From Paracoccaceae bacterium (GTDB lineage Bacteria; Pseudomonadota; Alphaproteobacteria; Rhodobacterales; Rhodobacteraceae), in assembly GCA_020832725.1 (NCBI GenBank), contig JAFIEC010000272.1:1-15727 (forward strand): DNA of 15,727 nt, given 5' to 3'. The translations under genes and the position numbers were made by a program. The stretch's first letter is position 1. Every line of letters starts with the position of its first letter. Below the pieces are notes generated by a model. That model was not told the origin of the DNA and ran no database searches. It worked only from the letters and a program-made list of their open reading frames with translations. Shown here one piece after another: positions 13,867 to 15,727 of the stretch.

Positions 13867-14697
13867 ATGGCGGGCCGCATTGCCCTTCTGGCAGGCTCGG
13901 GGGCGCTGCCCCGGGCGCTGGCTCAGACGCTGACAGCGCAGGGGCAACCGCCAGTCGTTGTGCGCTTCAACTGGACCGAAGAGGTCTGGGAGGGCCCCGG
14001 CGAGGTGCTTCCCGCCCGGCTGGAGCATCTTGGCGCGCTGTTTGCCTCTCTCGCCCGGCTGGGCTGCGACCGGGTGGCGATGGCCGGGGGCATGCGCAGG
14101 CCCCGGCTTGATCCCAAGGCGGGTGATGCCACTTTTCGCGCTGCGGCACCGCGGCTTGTGCGTGCCCTGCAAGCCGGCGACGATGCGGCCCTGCGGCTGG
14201 TGGCGGCGCTGTTCGAGGAAGAGGGGCTGATTCTGGTCGCAGCTCAGGAGATCGCGCCCGAGCTTCTGGCCCATGCGGGCGCGCTGGGGGTGCACCGCCC
14301 CGGCCCTGCCGACCTGGCCGATGCCGCGCGCGCGCGGGCCGTCGCCGAGGCGCTTGGCGCGCTGGACGTGGGGCAGGGGGCGGTGGTGGCGCAGGGCCTG
14401 TGCCTCGGCCTCGAGACGGTACAGGGCACCGATGCGCTGCTTGATTTCGTGGCCGGTACCGCGACGCCCTTTCGCCCCGATCCCGACGGGGCGCGGGGGG
14501 TGCTGTGGAAAGGGCCAAAGCCGGGGCAGGATCGTCGATTTGATCTGCCCGCCATCGGGCCCGACACGGTGCGCGGCGCTGCACGGGCGGGGCTTGCCGG
14601 CATCGCCCTTGCCGCCGGTGGCGTGCTGGTGCTGAATCGCGCCGAGACGCTGCGCGCGGCCGATGCGACGGGGCTGTTCATCTGGGGGGTGCCATGA
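13867..14697 (+). CDS. lpxI: UDP-2,3-diacylglucosamine diphosphatase LpxI
   Basis: LpxI hydrolyses UDP-2,3-diacylglucosamine to lipid X (2,3-diacylglucosamine 1-phosphate) and UMP. It is the alphaproteobacterial, unrelated replacement for LpxH, and attacks the alpha phosphorus. The 276-residue product has the two-domain DUF1009 layout: an N-terminal Rossmann-like part starting IALLAGSGALPRAL (5-18), MAGGMRRPRL (72-81) and GDDAALRLV (104-112), then a C-terminal domain with VVAQGLCLGLETVQGTDALL (173-192) and KGPKPGQDRRFDLPAIGPDT (215-234). Asp226 in RFDLP matches the Asp essential in the Caulobacter enzyme. Its start lies two bases after the lpxA stop and its stop overlaps the lpxB start (ATGA). 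Lipid X is the substrate of the neighbouring LpxB. Confidence 0.95.
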   Translation: MAGRIALLAGSGALPRALAQTLTAQGQPPVVVRFNWTEEVWEGPGEVLPARLEHLGALFASLARLGCDRVAMAGGMRRPRLDPKAGDATFRAAAPRLVRALQAGDDAALRLVAALFEEEGLILVAAQEIAPELLAHAGALGVHRPGPADLADAARARAVAEALGALDVGQGAVVAQGLCLGLETVQGTDALLDFVAGTATPFRPDPDGARGVLWKGPKPGQDRRFDLPAIGPDTVRGAARAGLAGIALAAGGVLVLNRAETLRAADATGLFIWGVP

Positions 14698-15727
14698 CCG
14701 ATCCCCGCCTGTTCCTGATCGCCGGAGAGGCCTCGGGTGACAGGCTGGGGGCGGCATTGATCGCGGGGATGCGCCAGCTTGCCCCCGGGGTGGCGGTGTC
14801 GGGCATCGGCGGGGCGGCGATGGAGGCACAGGGGCTGGAGAGCCTCTTTCCCATGCAGGAACTTTCGGTCATGGGGCTGGCCGAGGTTCTGCCGCGCCTC
14901 CCCGCCCTGCTGCGTCGCCGCGACGAGGCGGCGGCGGCGGTCCTCGCGGCGAAGCCCGATGCGCTGGTCACCATCGACAGCCCCGATTTCTGCCTGCGCG
15001 TCGCCGCGCGGGTGCGCCGGGCCTCCCCGCGTCTCCCGGTCGTGCATTATGTGGCGCCCTCGGTCTGGGCCTGGCGTCCGGGGCGTGCGCGCCGGATGGC
15101 GGCCCATGTGGATCATGTGCTGGCGCTTCTGCCCTTTGAGCCGCCCTACATGACGGCGGCGGGCATGGGCTGCGATTTCGTGGGCCATCCCGTGGTGGCC
15201 GAGCCGGTCGCCGATGCCTCCTCCTGTTCCGCGCTGTGGGCCGAGTTGGGAATCGGCCCCGACGAGGATGCGCTGGTGGTGCTGCCCGGCTCTCGCAGGG
15301 GCGAGGTGGCGCGGCTGGCACCGGTGTTCGGGGCTGCGCTGGCGCGGCTGGCGGCGGCGGGGCACCGCCCCCGGGTGATCGTGCCCGCCGCGCGCGATGT
15401 GGCCGGGCAGGTGGCCGAGGCGATCCGGGGGTGGCCCGGTGCGCCTGTCCTGCTCGACCCGCGCGGTCTGGGTGCCGAAGAGGCGGAGGCCCGCAAGCGC
15501 GCGGCCTTCCGGCTTGCGCGCGGGGCGCTGGCCGCATCGGGGACCGTGTCGCTGGAACTGGCTGCGGCGGGCTGTCCGATGGTCATCGCCTATGACATGG
15601 CCCCGCTGTCGCGTCTGATCATGGGCGCAATGCTGCGCGTCGATACAGTGACGCTGGTCAACCTTGTCTCGGAGACCCGCGCGGTGCCCGAGTTCATCGG
15701 GCGGGACTGCCGGCCCGAGGCCATCGC
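14694..15727 (+). CDS. lpxB: Lipid A disaccharide synthase LpxB (3' end beyond window)
   Basis: LpxB joins UDP-2,3-diacylglucosamine and lipid X (the LpxI product) into the beta-1,6 disaccharide of lipid A at the inner membrane. The window holds 344 codons and two bases of the next; the family is about 380-390 residues, so only the end is missing. Visible motifs are AGEASGD (10-16), GIGG (37-40), LFPMQELSVMGLAEVLPRLP (51-70), TIDSPDF (93-99), HYVAPSVWAWRPGRA (118-132), LLPFEPPYM (145-153), FVGHPVV (162-168) and LPGSRRGEV (197-205), with ASGTVSLELAAAGCPMVIAY and NLVSETRAVPEFIGRDC near the edge. The start overlaps the lpxI stop by four bases, consistent with translational coupling. Confidence 0.97.
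   Translation, partial: MTDPRLFLIAGEASGDRLGAALIAGMRQLAPGVAVSGIGGAAMEAQGLESLFPMQELSVMGLAEVLPRLPALLRRRDEAAAAVLAAKPDALVTIDSPDFCLRVAARVRRASPRLPVVHYVAPSVWAWRPGRARRMAAHVDHVLALLPFEPPYMTAAGMGCDFVGHPVVAEPVADASSCSALWAELGIGPDEDALVVLPGSRRGEVARLAPVFGAALARLAAAGHRPRVIVPAARDVAGQVAEAIRGWPGAPVLLDPRGLGAEEAEARKRAAFRLARGALAASGTVSLELAAAGCPMVIAYDMAPLSRLIMGAMLRVDTVTLVNLVSETRAVPEFIGRDCRPEAI

Overview
The window is GC-rich chromosomal DNA from an alphaproteobacterium, most likely a member of the Rhodobacterales (Rhodobacter/Paracoccus/Roseobacter relatives). This rests on the gene order, the use of LpxI for lipid A synthesis, the TAXI-type TRAP transporter receptor, the strong G/C bias at third codon positions and the sequence style of the proteins. 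No rRNA, tRNA, CRISPR array, insertion sequence or phage gene is visible.

Left part (about 1-3424, minus strand). Reading on the minus strand from right to left there is miaA (tRNA dimethylallyltransferase), an AraC-family transcriptional regulator, a periplasmic TAXI-family solute receptor of a TRAP transporter, and the first 16 codons of a further gene that is probably the transporter's membrane permease. The AraC gene has a good sigma70-like promoter with a perfect dyad over its predicted start point. The TAXI gene has a perfect 14-bp palindrome just upstream of a consensus -35 box. The likely picture is a small regulated uptake locus of unknown substrate.

Right part (about 3506-15727, plus strand). 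This is a long, tightly packed envelope-biogenesis and housekeeping cluster: pyrH (UMP kinase), frr (ribosome recycling factor), uppS (undecaprenyl diphosphate synthase), cdsA (CDP-diacylglycerol synthase), dxr (MEP-pathway reductoisomerase), rseP (site-2 protease), a 49-residue single-pass membrane protein of unknown function, bamA (outer-membrane assembly), an OmpH/Skp-like periplasmic chaperone, fabZ, lpxA, lpxI and lpxB (cut by the window end). Several genes overlap (uppS/cdsA, dxr/rseP, fabZ/lpxA, lpxI/lpxB), which argues for co-transcription and translational coupling. Dxr makes the isoprenoid precursor that UppS elongates into the lipid carrier. CdsA feeds phospholipid synthesis. FabZ, LpxA, LpxI and LpxB serve fatty acid and lipid A synthesis. 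BamA, Skp and RseP handle outer-membrane protein assembly and envelope stress. Compared with the enterobacterial cluster, dxr lies after cdsA, lpxD is missing between skp and fabZ, and lpxI is inserted between lpxA and lpxB.

The window is mostly well-known core genes, and I see no convincing new multi-gene system. The items most worth a second look are the small membrane protein between rseP and bamA, the two operator-like dyads in the AraC/TAXI locus, and the residue at the acyl-chain ruler position of LpxA.
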